This document shows, piece after piece, positions 9,751 through 17,909 of a DNA stretch of 64,000 bases. Both the position numbers and the translations under genes were made by a program. The first letter of the stretch is position 1. Each line of letters starts with the position of its first letter. This DNA comes from Gelidibacter salicanalis (GTDB lineage: Bacteria; Bacteroidota; Bacteroidia; Flavobacteriales; Flavobacteriaceae): assembly GCF_007997285.1 (NCBI RefSeq), contig NZ_VORX01000005.1:186001-250000 (forward strand), written 5' to 3'. Below the pieces are notes generated by a model, which worked only from the letters and a program-made list of their open reading frames with translations, was not told the origin of the DNA and ran no database searches.

Positions 9751-11766
9751 TTAAATTGGGTCGGTGTTTTTAATGTCTTCTACCGCAATCTCAATTTCTT
9801 CCGCAATAGGTTTGGACTCATTTTGAAGTCTTTCGTGTTCCAAGACATCTTTTTCAAATGGACGACGTCCAAAAATACGTTCTAAATTGTCCTTAAAGAT
9901 GACCTCTTTTTCAAGAAGCTCTTCAGCCAATTCTGTCAACTTATCTTTATTCTCTTCAAGAATTCTGATGGCGCGCGCATATTGTTCCTCAATGATCACA
10001 GAAATTTCTTGATCAATCAATTCGGCAGTTTGCTCACTATAAGGTTTTGTAAATCCGTATTCAGATTGTCCTGAAGAATCGTAATAGGTTAAATTTCCTA
10101 CTTTTTCACTCAACCCATAAACTGTAACCATGGCACGAGCTTGTTTGGTTACTTTTTCCAAATCGCTCAAAGCACCGGTAGATATCTTATCAAAAATAAC
10201 TTTTTCAGCAGCACGACCTCCTAGGGCAGCACACATCTCATCAAGCATCTGCTCTGTCCTTACAATCAGGCGTTCTTCAGGAAGGTACCAAGCAGCTCCT
10301 AAAGAGCGGCCACGTGGTACAATTGTTACTTTTACCAAAGGTGCTGCATGTTCCAGCATCCAGCTGATTGTCGCGTGTCCTGCTTCGTGAAAAGCCACGG
10401 CACGTTTTTCATCAACCGTGATAATTTTATTCTTTTTCTCCAGACCACCAATGATTCTATCTACAGCGTCTAAGAAATCTTGTTTATTAACCGCCTTTTT
10501 TCCTTTACGCGCAGCAATTAATGCCGCTTCGTTACAGACGTTGGCGATGTCCGCTCCAGAGAATCCAGGAGTTTGTCTTGCAAGGAAATCAATATCTAAA
10601 TCCTCAGCTTTTTTAATCGGTCTTAAATGCACTTCAAAAATTTCTTTACGCTCCACAATATCCGGAAGGTCCACAAAAATTTGACGGTCAAAACGACCAG
10701 CACGCATCAGTGCTTTATCTAAAATGTCGGCTCTATTGGTTGCAGCTATAACAATGACGTTTGTATTGGTTCCAAAACCATCCATTTCAGTTAAAAGTTG
10801 ATTCAGGGTGTTTTCACGCTCGTCATTAGAACCGGACATCGCATTTTTACCTCTCGCACGACCAATAGCATCAATCTCATCAATAAAAATAATTGAAGGC
10901 GACTTTTCTTTGGCTTGTTTAAATAAATCTCTAACTCGAGATGCGCCTACACCGACAAACATCTCAACAAAGTCTGAACCGGATAGTGAAAAGAACGGTA
11001 CTTTTGCTTCACCAGCAACTGCTTTTGCCAATAAAGTTTTACCAGTTCCTGGAGGGCCAACCAAGAGGGCGCCTTTAGGTATTTTACCACCTAAAGAGGT
11101 ATATTTTTCAGGTGTTTTAAGGAAATCTACAATTTCTTGAACTTCTTCCTTAGCACCTTCTAATCCGGCAACGTCTTTAAATGAAGTCTTCACATCAGTG
11201 TTTTCATCAAATAATTTTGCTTTCGATTTCCCGATGTTAAAGAGTTGTCCGCCTGCGCCGCCACCGCCGCCAGAAGACATACGTCTCATAATAAAAATCC
11301 AAACACCAATAATTAATACAAATGGCAACAGTCCTAATAGAAAATCTCCCCAAACATTATGTTCCGTCTCAAAAGTGACTTCAGTGCTGTTTAAGTTATT
11401 TTCATTTATAATGGATCTGACCTCTTCCTGAAACAATGCTAAATCACCAAATTCAAACCTATAGTTTGGACTAGGCGTCACTGAAGGAAGAATATTGTTT
11501 GGTTTTGTGCCTTTATGAGTGTCTGTACTAAGAGCCTCATCGGTCAAATACACTTTAGCTTCTCTATTATTTACGATTTCTACTTTGGCTACATCGCCTT
11601 TTCGTAAATACTCAAAAAATTGAGAAGGTGTCGTGGTTTTAGCATCTTGCCCACCAAAGCCACCAGAGAATATTTGCACCGCAAAGAAAGCAGCAATCAC
11701 CAAACCATAAATCCAGTATGGACTTAACTTTGGTTTTTTGTTTAAATTTTTATTTTCTTTTGACAT
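9751..11766 (-). CDS. ftsH: ATP-dependent zinc metalloprotease FtsH
   Basis: FtsH is a membrane-anchored AAA+ protease that removes misfolded or regulatory membrane proteins. In order: TM1 (about residues 17-34), a periplasmic domain of about 100 residues, TM2 (about 139-160), a Gly-rich linker, Walker A GPPGTGKT (about 236-243), Walker [12 protein letters not shown], the second region of homology ([11 protein letters not shown]) and the zinc site HEAGH (about 460-464). The long acidic C-terminal tail is common in the group. rsfS lies 10 bp upstream on the same strand, so the two share a transcript. Confidence 0.98.
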   Translation of the reverse strand: MSKENKNLNKKPKLSPYWIYGLVIAAFFAVQIFSGGFGGQDAKTTTPSQFFEYLRKGDVAKVEIVNNREAKVYLTDEALSTDTHKGTKPNNILPSVTPSPNYRFEFGDLALFQEEVRSIINENNLNSTEVTFETEHNVWGDFLLGLLPFVLIIGVWIFIMRRMSSGGGGGAGGQLFNIGKSKAKLFDENTDVKTSFKDVAGLEGAKEEVQEIVDFLKTPEKYTSLGGKIPKGALLVGPPGTGKTLLAKAVAGEAKVPFFSLSGSDFVEMFVGVGASRVRDLFKQAKEKSPSIIFIDEIDAIGRARGKNAMSGSNDERENTLNQLLTEMDGFGTNTNVIVIAATNRADILDKALMRAGRFDRQIFVDLPDIVERKEIFEVHLRPIKKAEDLDIDFLARQTPGFSGADIANVCNEAALIAARKGKKAVNKQDFLDAVDRIIGGLEKKNKIITVDEKRAVAFHEAGHATISWMLEHAAPLVKVTIVPRGRSLGAAWYLPEERLIVRTEQMLDEMCAALGGRAAEKVIFDKISTGALSDLEKVTKQARAMVTVYGLSEKVGNLTYYDSSGQSEYGFTKPYSEQTAELIDQEISVIIEEQYARAIRILEENKDKLTELAEELLEKEVIFKDNLERIFGRRPFEKDVLEHERLQNESKPIAEEIEIAVEDIKNTDPI

Positions 11767-11776
11767 TAATCTTTTT

Positions 11777-12148
11777 TTAGTAACTAGTTTCTATAACGGT
11801 TGTTTTAGCGTCCCCCCAAAGGCTTTCAATATCATAATACTGTCTGAGGTGTTTTTGGAACACATGTACGACAACGTGAACATAATCAATTAAAACCCAT
11901 TCAGCATTTTCACTTCCTTCCACATGCCAAGGATGGTCTTTAAGTGTTTTGCTGACTTTCTTTTGAACTGCATTAACAATGGCGTTAACTTGTGTGTTTG
12001 AGTTTCCTTCACAAATAATGAAATAGTCACAAACCGTGTTTTCGATCTCCCGTAGATCAAGTATTTTTATCTCTTTTCCTTTGACGTCTTCAATACCAGC
12101 TATTATAGTGGTAATCAGTTCATCTGAGTTGTTATTTTCTTTCGCCAT
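11777..12148 (-). CDS. rsfS: Ribosome silencing factor RsfS
   Basis: RsfS binds ribosomal protein L14 and blocks 50S-30S joining when nutrients run short. The protein (123 residues) shows the family landmarks CDYFIICEGNSNTQVNAI, HPWHVEGSENAEWVLIDY and VVHVFQKHLRQYYDIESLWGDA. It is the first gene of the rsfS-ftsH pair and is divergent from birA. A minus-strand -7 box (12169-12176) lies about 20 bp upstream. Confidence 0.96.
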   Translation of the reverse strand: MAKENNNSDELITTIIAGIEDVKGKEIKILDLREIENTVCDYFIICEGNSNTQVNAIVNAVQKKVSKTLKDHPWHVEGSENAEWVLIDYVHVVVHVFQKHLRQYYDIESLWGDAKTTVIETSY

Positions 12149-12168
12149 TAATTTAAATTAAATTTGTG

Positions 12169-12176
12169 CAAAGTTA
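12169..12176 (-). promoter_or_regulatory. Bacteroidota -7 box for rsfS-ftsH
   Basis: The minus strand reads TAACTTTG (TAnnTTTG), with the start codon at 12148. No convincing -33 TTG was found. Confidence 0.45.
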
Positions 12177-12243
12177 TTATAATTTTAGTTGTTTTAAGCC
12201 TTAAAATCTCATAAGAAAATTATAAAATCTCAAAAGCTTGCAC

Positions 12244-12975
12244 ATGCGTATTATCAAACTTGATGCCATTGATTCCACCAACACTTACTTAAAAAAGCTT
12301 AGTGTAGCAGGCCATGCCGAAGATGGACTTGCCCTAGTAGCTAAATTGCAAACCCAAGGCCGCGGACAAATGGGTACGATATGGGAAGCCCAGGAAGCCA
12401 AGAACCTTACCTTTAGTGTATTTAAGGACGTTTCGTTTTTAGAGGTAAGCCAGCATTTTTATATCAGTATGGCCGTGTCTTTGGCGGTTTTTGAAGCACT
12501 AAATAGTCTCGGTTTAAAGGATGTAAAGGTGAAGTGGCCTAACGACATTTTGTCAGATAATAAAAAGATTGCTGGAATCTTGATTGAAAATGTCATCAAA
12601 ATGAACGTAATATCAGGATCCGTCATAGGAATCGGACTCAATGTAAACCAGACTGACTTTTCGGCTTTGCCCTCGGCGTCTTCTTTATTATTACTCTCTG
12701 GGCAGGTTCATAACCTAGATGAAGTTTTGGATGTGATCTTGAAACAGATTGAAATTCATTTTAATTACTTGAAACAGGAAGCATTTAGTTTTTTAAAAGC
12801 TTCCTATGAATCACAATTGTTTAGAAAAGACAAACCTTCAACATTTACAAATGCTGAAGGCTCGCTGTTTTCTGGATATATTGTTGGAATCTCAAATCAC
12901 GGACAACTCTTAATTAAAGTAGAAGACGAGATTATAAAAAGATTCGATTTTAAAGAAGTTGCACTGCTATATTAG
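12244..12975 (+). CDS. birA: Biotin--[acetyl-CoA-carboxylase] ligase
   Basis: BirA attaches biotin to the carboxyl-carrier lysine of biotin-dependent carboxylases. Seen motifs are DSTNTYLKKL, the biotinyl-AMP loop GRGQMGTIW, KWPNDILSDNKKIAGIL and IGIGLNVNQT. There is no N-terminal helix-turn-helix, so this is the short, catalytic-only type without repressor activity. I chose the ATG at 12244; the TTG two codons earlier is less likely. Its stop codon overlaps that of the convergent SRPBCC gene by 3 bases. Confidence 0.95.
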   Translation: MRIIKLDAIDSTNTYLKKLSVAGHAEDGLALVAKLQTQGRGQMGTIWEAQEAKNLTFSVFKDVSFLEVSQHFYISMAVSLAVFEALNSLGLKDVKVKWPNDILSDNKKIAGILIENVIKMNVISGSVIGIGLNVNQTDFSALPSASSLLLLSGQVHNLDEVLDVILKQIEIHFNYLKQEAFSFLKASYESQLFRKDKPSTFTNAEGSLFSGYIVGISNHGQLLIKVEDEIIKRFDFKEVALLY

Positions 12976-13370
12976 TTGATTGCTTTTGGCATATTGCTCA
13001 CCAAAGTCTCAATAAATTTAGAGATTGGCCCTTTAATCATCATGCCCATCATCGCGTTAAAATCGCCTTCAAAGGTCAATTTTACCTCGCTCTGATCAGT
13101 GCCGGTTTCTTGGATATCGCCAGTTAAGGAAAAGTCTAATTTTCCACCAGCAGCGCCTAAAACAATTTTGTGTGGGGCTACGGCCTCTTTTTTCTTTAAA
13201 ACAATTTCTGGCATTCCTTTTAAGGCAAAAAGAAACTTATCCTCTCCCAATACCTCAAATTTACTAATGTTATCAGGCATTAATTGTTCGAAGTTTTTGA
13301 CGTCTGATAAGAATTCAAATACTTCTTGCGGGTTTTTCTCAACGGTTACTGTTGGTGATTGTAAATTCAT
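12972..13370 (-). CDS. SRPBCC (START-like) family protein
   Basis: The 132-residue protein fits the SRPBCC ligand-binding fold: an N-terminal beta-strand with VEKNPQEVFEFLSDVKNFEQLMP, a central sheet, and a C-terminal long helix (MMIKGPISKFIETLVSNMPKAIN). The ligand is unknown. The gene lies between birA (convergent, overlapping stops) and pyrE (same strand, 80 bp upstream). It may be co-transcribed with pyrE. Confidence 0.8.
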   Translation of the reverse strand: MNLQSPTVTVEKNPQEVFEFLSDVKNFEQLMPDNISKFEVLGEDKFLFALKGMPEIVLKKKEAVAPHKIVLGAAGGKLDFSLTGDIQETGTDQSEVKLTFEGDFNAMMGMMIKGPISKFIETLVSNMPKAIN

Positions 13371-13450
13371 TATCGTATGTTGTATTTATACTAATTAGAT
13401 TTCAGAAGGTTCTTTGGTGTGTAAACCAACTAATTTGAGTTGATATTCAC

Positions 13451-14095
13451 TCAAAAAGCATTCCATTCACTAGGATTTGCATTCCAAGCGGCCAAAACTT
13501 CTTGTTCCTTTGTTGTAATGTACTTGGTGTCTAAAGCCTGTTCTAAAAGGCATTCGTAATTACTTAAAGTGTGTAAGGTAACGTCAGCTGCCTTAAAGTT
13601 GTTAATCGCCACTTCAAATCCGTAGGAGAAAATGGCAATCATCCCTTTAACGTTAACACCAGCATCTTCCAATGCTTTTACGGCATTGAGACTGCTTTTT
13701 CCGGTACTAATTAAATCTTCAACCACAACTACATGCTGTCCTTTTTCAATGTGTCCTTCAATCTGGTTTTGACGACCATGACCTTTGGCTTCCGGTCTTA
13801 CGTAAACAAAAGGAAGACCTAAATATTCAGCAACTAAAACCCCTATGCCAATGGCGCCTGTAGCCACACCTGCAATTACATCTGGTTTGCCATAGTGTTG
13901 CTCAATATGTTTTGCCATAGTTTCGCGCACGTAATTGCGAATTGGCGGGTAGGAGAGCACAATGCGGTTATCACAGTAAATTGGGGATTTCCAGCCAGAA
14001 GCCCAAGTAAAAGGTTTATTCGGCTGAAGTTTTATCGCGTGAATCTGCAATAGCAGTTCAGCGGTTTTTTTAGCGGTTTGTTTATTAAAAATCAT
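13451..14095 (-). CDS. pyrE: Orotate phosphoribosyltransferase
   Basis: PyrE makes orotidine 5'-monophosphate from orotate and PRPP in pyrimidine synthesis. The PRPP-binding motif VVVVEDLISTGKSS and the KPFTWASGWKSPIYCDNR substrate segment are clear, and 214 residues is the usual length. The divergent partner is a Nudix hydrolase. The promoter match (14100-14133, minus) puts the -7 box only 4 bp from the ATG, so the transcript may be leaderless. Confidence 0.97.
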   Translation of the reverse strand: MIFNKQTAKKTAELLLQIHAIKLQPNKPFTWASGWKSPIYCDNRIVLSYPPIRNYVRETMAKHIEQHYGKPDVIAGVATGAIGIGVLVAEYLGLPFVYVRPEAKGHGRQNQIEGHIEKGQHVVVVEDLISTGKSSLNAVKALEDAGVNVKGMIAIFSYGFEVAINNFKAADVTLHTLSNYECLLEQALDTKYITTKEQEVLAAWNANPSEWNAF

Positions 14096-14099
14096 GACA

Positions 14100-14133
14100 C
14101 AAAATTAAACAATTTTATAGATTTTAAATTCAA
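14100..14133 (-). promoter_or_regulatory. Predicted pyrE promoter (TTG-N23-TAATTTTG)
   Basis: On the minus strand a TTG (14131-14133) is followed after 23 bases by TAATTTTG (14100-14107), matching the Bacteroidota consensus. The pyrE ATG starts at 14095, so transcription would begin at or next to the start codon. Confidence 0.5.
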
Positions 14134-14220
14134 AATATTAATGAAAAATTTTTTTCAAAAAGACTGCTGTGAATCAAAATATTATATTTTTACAAATTCA
14201 ATATTTTCATAATAGAAAAG

Positions 14221-14802
14221 ATGTATAAAGTTTTTGTAAACGACAAGCCTATTATTCTCACCACCAAAGTTAAGAAAGAAAAAGATTTCAAAAACTATCT
14301 GTTGAGTACTGTAAATATTGGAAAAGTGATCAAGGAACTCAATTCTACTGACCTTGAGGGCGCCCGGTTAATTGGTAAAAGTGAAGAAAAATTGTTGAAA
14401 TCTTTCCTTAAACTACTGCCTAATGTCATTGCCGGTGGTGGGAAAGTATATAATGAAAAAGGCGAAGTGCTTTTTATATACAGAAATGATAAGTGGGATT
14501 TGCCAAAAGGGAAGATTGAAGGCAAAGAAAGTATTGAAGAAACTGCCCTACGTGAAGTTGAAGAGGAAACTAAGGTTAACGGTTTAAAAATAATCGCACC
14601 ATTAGAAACGACTTATCATATATTTAAGCGTAACGGAAGGCACCAACTCAAAATTACCTATTGGTTTGAAATGCAAACCAATTATAACGGATGTCTAGAG
14701 CCGCAAGAGGACGAGGGTATTACAAAAGTGGCATGGCTCAATCCGCAGCAAATTAAAAACGCTATGGAAAACTCTTACGCCAACATTAAAATTTTAGTCT
14801 AG
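14221..14802 (+). CDS. Nudix hydrolase
   Basis: The 193-residue protein has an N-terminal region of about 75 residues without a known motif, then a Nudix domain. The Nudix box reads GKIEGKESIEETALREVEEE, matching Gx5Ex7REUxEE; the Gly usual after EE-x is replaced by Thr. Such enzymes hydrolyse nucleoside diphosphates linked to another group; the substrate is not evident. It is divergent from pyrE and ends 5 bp from the convergent M14 gene. Confidence 0.88.
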   Translation: MYKVFVNDKPIILTTKVKKEKDFKNYLLSTVNIGKVIKELNSTDLEGARLIGKSEEKLLKSFLKLLPNVIAGGGKVYNEKGEVLFIYRNDKWDLPKGKIEGKESIEETALREVEEETKVNGLKIIAPLETTYHIFKRNGRHQLKITYWFEMQTNYNGCLEPQEDEGITKVAWLNPQQIKNAMENSYANIKILV

Positions 14803-14807
14803 TAGCA

Positions 14808-16541
14808 TCACATAACTCGATACACCGGATACTGTAGGTGCGCTTTTTCGTAATATCTACTCTGCTTATGCAACCATTCTAATTGTGTATACCAACTTTT
14901 TGTGAACTCAGGATCAGATTTCTTTTTAGTTTCAAACGCCAATCTTAAAATTGGATTAGTTTTCAATAAGTCAGCAGCTACATCTTCCCAGGCGTAAGGT
15001 GAAAAGCCTTCCTTTTGCTGAAGGATCATATCAAAGAAATTCCAATTAAAAAAGGAGTCTGGTGCTTCTGGTTCTAATGTTTCCATCAGGTATCGAAATG
15101 CGTTCTGATGTGTAGGCACATAGTAATCGCCTTTTCTAAATGTGATGTCCGTTTGTAATGTGTTGACTTTGGTATTGTAATGCTGGTAGTGTCCTTCATA
15201 AGCTTGGTTTCGGGTTTGGAAGCGGTCAATGGTATAGCTTTCTACTGCAACTGTAGTGTCCTTATCTAGTATTCTCATTTCTACATGATTCAATTTCATT
15301 AAATCGATCACGTTCCACCATCCTTGTGGAATGATATAAGCGGTTGGGATCACCACTTCCTGTGTAGGTATAAATTGATTTTGGTAGGCGACTGCTTTGG
15401 TAAATGGCTTGTTCCGGTCGTAATACAAGCGGTTGCTTCCGGTGATGCTGCTCGGAATCATTTGGCCGTCATAGCCTTTAAACTGTAATGTGGTCGATTT
15501 AGTGGTGTCAACCGTCCAAGCCAAAGCATAGGTTTTGGACGCTTGTAATTGTGTTAATGCTTGAGCTCGTAAGACTTTAATTTTTTCATGATCGCGTTCT
15601 AAAATATCCAGCATACTTTTCATCAACTCATAGGTACCTTCTACCCGAGGTTTGTAAGGTTTGAGCATGTGGGTTTCTACCATCATGCCCAAAGTGTTGA
15701 ACAGCGCAGTATAACCGGTGGAGTAACGTGGCGAATCATAAAACTGACTAAAGCCAGCTTCTGGAACTTTATTAAAAACATTGACATATGGTGTGATGTC
15801 CCAATTTTTTGCAGCTAATCGGTGTTCTAGACTTGGCATCATTTCTGTATGAAGATACTGGCCTAAATCTCCACCCAATTTATTGTGTTGTGTAAATAAA
15901 TGGGTGAGCGTGTATTGATAGTCTGCACCATTGCTTACATGATTATCAATAAAAACCGCTGGCTGTACCAAATGGTAAATTTGGGTAAAGGTGCGGGCGT
16001 TTTTAGTGTCTGCTTTTATAAAATCCCTGTTCAAATCATAGTTTCTGGCGTTGCCTCTAAAACCATATGCTTTCGGACCGTCTTGATTGGTTCGTGTAGT
16101 AGAGGTTCTATTTAAACTGCCCCCAACATTGTAGATAGGAATTGTGACTACTACCGTATGCTTCGGACTTACGATTTTGCCTTGTGCCAAATCTCTAAAT
16201 AATAGCATGGTGGCGTCAATCCCATCCGGTTCTCCTGGATGAATACCATTATTGATCAGCATAATTTGTTTAGAGACTCTTATCTTGTCAAAGTTAAAAT
16301 TCGCATCAGGGTTGTAGGTAACCATATGTAGTGGTTTGCCGGAATCAGTCTCCCCAATACTATCCAATTTAATCTCAGGATAAGTTATGGCTAAAAGCCG
16401 ATAATAATTAATAACCTCCTGATATGTCCCTGTTTCAAGTCCGTTACTATTTTCAAAGACCGTCAAAAAATCTAAGGTTGTATTTTTATTTTGTGCAACG
16501 GTAGTTAGGCCGATAATGAAGAAGAGCAAAAAGGTTTTCAT
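14808..16541 (-). CDS. Secreted M14-family zinc carboxypeptidase-like protein
   Basis: I chose the ATG at 16541, which begins a normal signal peptide (MKTFLLFFIIGLTTVAQ); an ATG 15 codons upstream adds a charged tail that a signal peptide would not have. The mature protein has the M14 zinc motif IHPGEPDG (HxxE), the third ligand region VFIDNHVSNGADYQYTLT and a Glu-bearing MMVETHMLKPYKPRV near the expected catalytic position. The C-terminal 250 residues are a beta-rich extension without a recognised domain. At 577 residues it is in the range of the exported M14 proteins of this phylum. It probably trims peptides in the periplasm or outside the cell. Confidence 0.85.
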   Translation of the reverse strand: MKTFLLFFIIGLTTVAQNKNTTLDFLTVFENSNGLETGTYQEVINYYRLLAITYPEIKLDSIGETDSGKPLHMVTYNPDANFNFDKIRVSKQIMLINNGIHPGEPDGIDATMLLFRDLAQGKIVSPKHTVVVTIPIYNVGGSLNRTSTTRTNQDGPKAYGFRGNARNYDLNRDFIKADTKNARTFTQIYHLVQPAVFIDNHVSNGADYQYTLTHLFTQHNKLGGDLGQYLHTEMMPSLEHRLAAKNWDITPYVNVFNKVPEAGFSQFYDSPRYSTGYTALFNTLGMMVETHMLKPYKPRVEGTYELMKSMLDILERDHEKIKVLRAQALTQLQASKTYALAWTVDTTKSTTLQFKGYDGQMIPSSITGSNRLYYDRNKPFTKAVAYQNQFIPTQEVVIPTAYIIPQGWWNVIDLMKLNHVEMRILDKDTTVAVESYTIDRFQTRNQAYEGHYQHYNTKVNTLQTDITFRKGDYYVPTHQNAFRYLMETLEPEAPDSFFNWNFFDMILQQKEGFSPYAWEDVAADLLKTNPILRLAFETKKKSDPEFTKSWYTQLEWLHKQSRYYEKAHLQYPVYRVM

Positions 16542-16676
16542 GGAGAATTTTTTTCGATTAAAATCAGAGTGCGATGTGCACGTCACACTTAAAATCTTAA
16601 GGCTGAATTAAAAGCACTTAAGCTTCCAAAATTAATGAAATTAAACTAGTTTTACAGCCATAAAATGTACTTCAAT

Positions 16677-17609
16677 ATGCAACAAACCACAAATACAATT
16701 TTAATGATTCGTCCTGTGAATTTTAGGAAGAATGAACAAACGGCCGTCAATAATTATTTTCAGGAAGACTTAGAACTTAAAAACTCTGAAATCAATAAAA
16801 AAGCACAAGCTGAGTTTGATGCCTTTGTGGATAGATTGCGTGCTGTGGGCGTTAATGTGATTGTTGAAGAAGATGACAAATTAAATGATACTCCAGATTC
16901 TATCTTCCCTAATAACTGGGTGAGTTTTCATGAAAATGGCGATCTTGCTTTGTATCCAATGTTTGCTGAAAACCGAAGAAAAGAACGTCGTGAGGAGTTG
17001 TTTACCCGTTTGGAAGCGGAAGGTTTTGAAATTGAAAATATTATTGATTATACCAGTGCTGAAGAAGATCATTTCTTTTTGGAAGGGACAGGAAGTATTG
17101 TTTTAGACCGGGTTAACGGGAAGGCCTATTGTGCCTTATCTGCAAGAGCAGACGAAGACTTATTTATTGAATTTTGTGAAGATTTTGATTATCATCCTAT
17201 TGTGTTTACCGCATATCAAACTGTAGATGACCAACGTTTACCAATTTACCATACTAATGTGATGATGTGTGTAGGCGATACTTTTGCAGTTATTTGTGCT
17301 GATAGTATTGACGATAAAAAGGAACGCAAACATGTGCTGAAACATCTTAAAGAAGATGGGAAGGAAATTGTGGCCATTACCGAAAAGCAAATGCATCATT
17401 TTGCGGGCAATATGTTACAGGTCAGTGGCGCTGATGGTAAATGCTATTTGGTGATGAGCCAAGCGGCACACGAGAGTCTAACGCCGCATCAAATTGAAAA
17501 ACTGACTGCACATTGTGACATTCTTTCTAGCAATTTAGAAACTATAGAAACCTGCGGAGGTGGAAGTGCTCGCTGTATGATGGCGGAAGTCTTTTTACCA
17601 AAAGCATAA
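16677..17609 (+). CDS. ctlX: CtlX-type amidinotransferase/hydrolase (citrulline utilisation)
   Basis: This pentein-superfamily protein begins MQQTTNTILMIRPVNFRKNE and contains DTPDSIFPNNWVSFH, EGTGSIVLDR, a catalytic His segment (LPIYHTNVMMCVGD) and a C-terminal nucleophile region (ETCGGGSARCMMAEVF). This matches the CtlX family linked to citrulline use. I prefer the ATG at 16677 over 16665, since the family normally starts at MQQ. It is the second guanidino-modifying enzyme in the window. The stop TAA is the first of eight in-frame TAA codons created by a (TAA)n tract. Confidence 0.85.
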   Translation: MQQTTNTILMIRPVNFRKNEQTAVNNYFQEDLELKNSEINKKAQAEFDAFVDRLRAVGVNVIVEEDDKLNDTPDSIFPNNWVSFHENGDLALYPMFAENRRKERREELFTRLEAEGFEIENIIDYTSAEEDHFFLEGTGSIVLDRVNGKAYCALSARADEDLFIEFCEDFDYHPIVFTAYQTVDDQRLPIYHTNVMMCVGDTFAVICADSIDDKKERKHVLKHLKEDGKEIVAITEKQMHHFAGNMLQVSGADGKCYLVMSQAAHESLTPHQIEKLTAHCDILSSNLETIETCGGGSARCMMAEVFLPKA

Positions 17610-17631
17610 TAATAATAATAATAATAATAAT
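17606..17631. repeat. (TAA)n microsatellite over the ctlX stop codon
   Basis: 26 bases of uninterrupted period-3 ATA/TAA sequence begin at the ctlX stop and abut the left end of the MITE-like copy. Confidence 0.9.
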
Positions 17632-17860
17632 CCTATAAAGAATCAAGATCGCTGCGCTGTTAGTCCCGATTGCTATCGGGACAAGAATAAAGACTTGCTT
17701 GCAACTAACTAACTGACTAACAACGATCATTTAAATTCAAATCATCAAATCACTCTTGGTAGAAAAGGATATTAAAAATTAAGGTATCATATTAAAAAAC
17801 TCGTAATGTCTGTTGATCTAAAGGAGTTTGTCAACTTATATGTTTGCCGAACACTAATGA
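17629..17860. mobile_element. MITE-like element, copy 1 (degraded ends)
   Basis: The stretch aligns along its length with the element at 43878-44102: AAAGAATCAAG near the left end, then GCTGCGCTGTTAG, AGACTTG, TTGCAACTAAC, CGATCATTTAAATT and GGTAGAAA, and finally AACACTAATGAAT at the right end. The left terminus is worn (TCCTATAAAG for TCCGATAAAG) and the right reads GCCGAACACTAATGA. It also carries a 22-base insertion holding the palindrome at 17664-17681. It has no coding capacity. Confidence 0.75.
17664..17681. repeat. 18-base palindrome TCCCGATnGCTATCGGGA
   Basis: This inverted repeat is present in MITE copy 1 and absent from copy 2. The same palindrome with one base changed forms the terminator at 39710-39727. 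Confidence 0.8.
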
Positions 17861-17868
17861 ATAACAAT

Positions 17869-17907
17869 AAAAGCTTGATGTTGTATGCGACACGTCAAGC
17901 TTTTTTC
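17869..17907. terminator. Bidirectional terminator between ctlX/MITE and the histidine kinase gene
   Basis: AAAAGCTTGA (17869-17878) pairs with TCAAGCTTTT (17895-17904), with T-runs on both strands. It lies two bases from the kinase stop. Confidence 0.8.
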
Positions 17908-17909
17908 TT

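Noticed and set aside
10130-11431. Four plus-strand frames opposite ftsH
   Set aside because: They are antisense to the conserved AAA+ and protease regions of FtsH, with no independent support.
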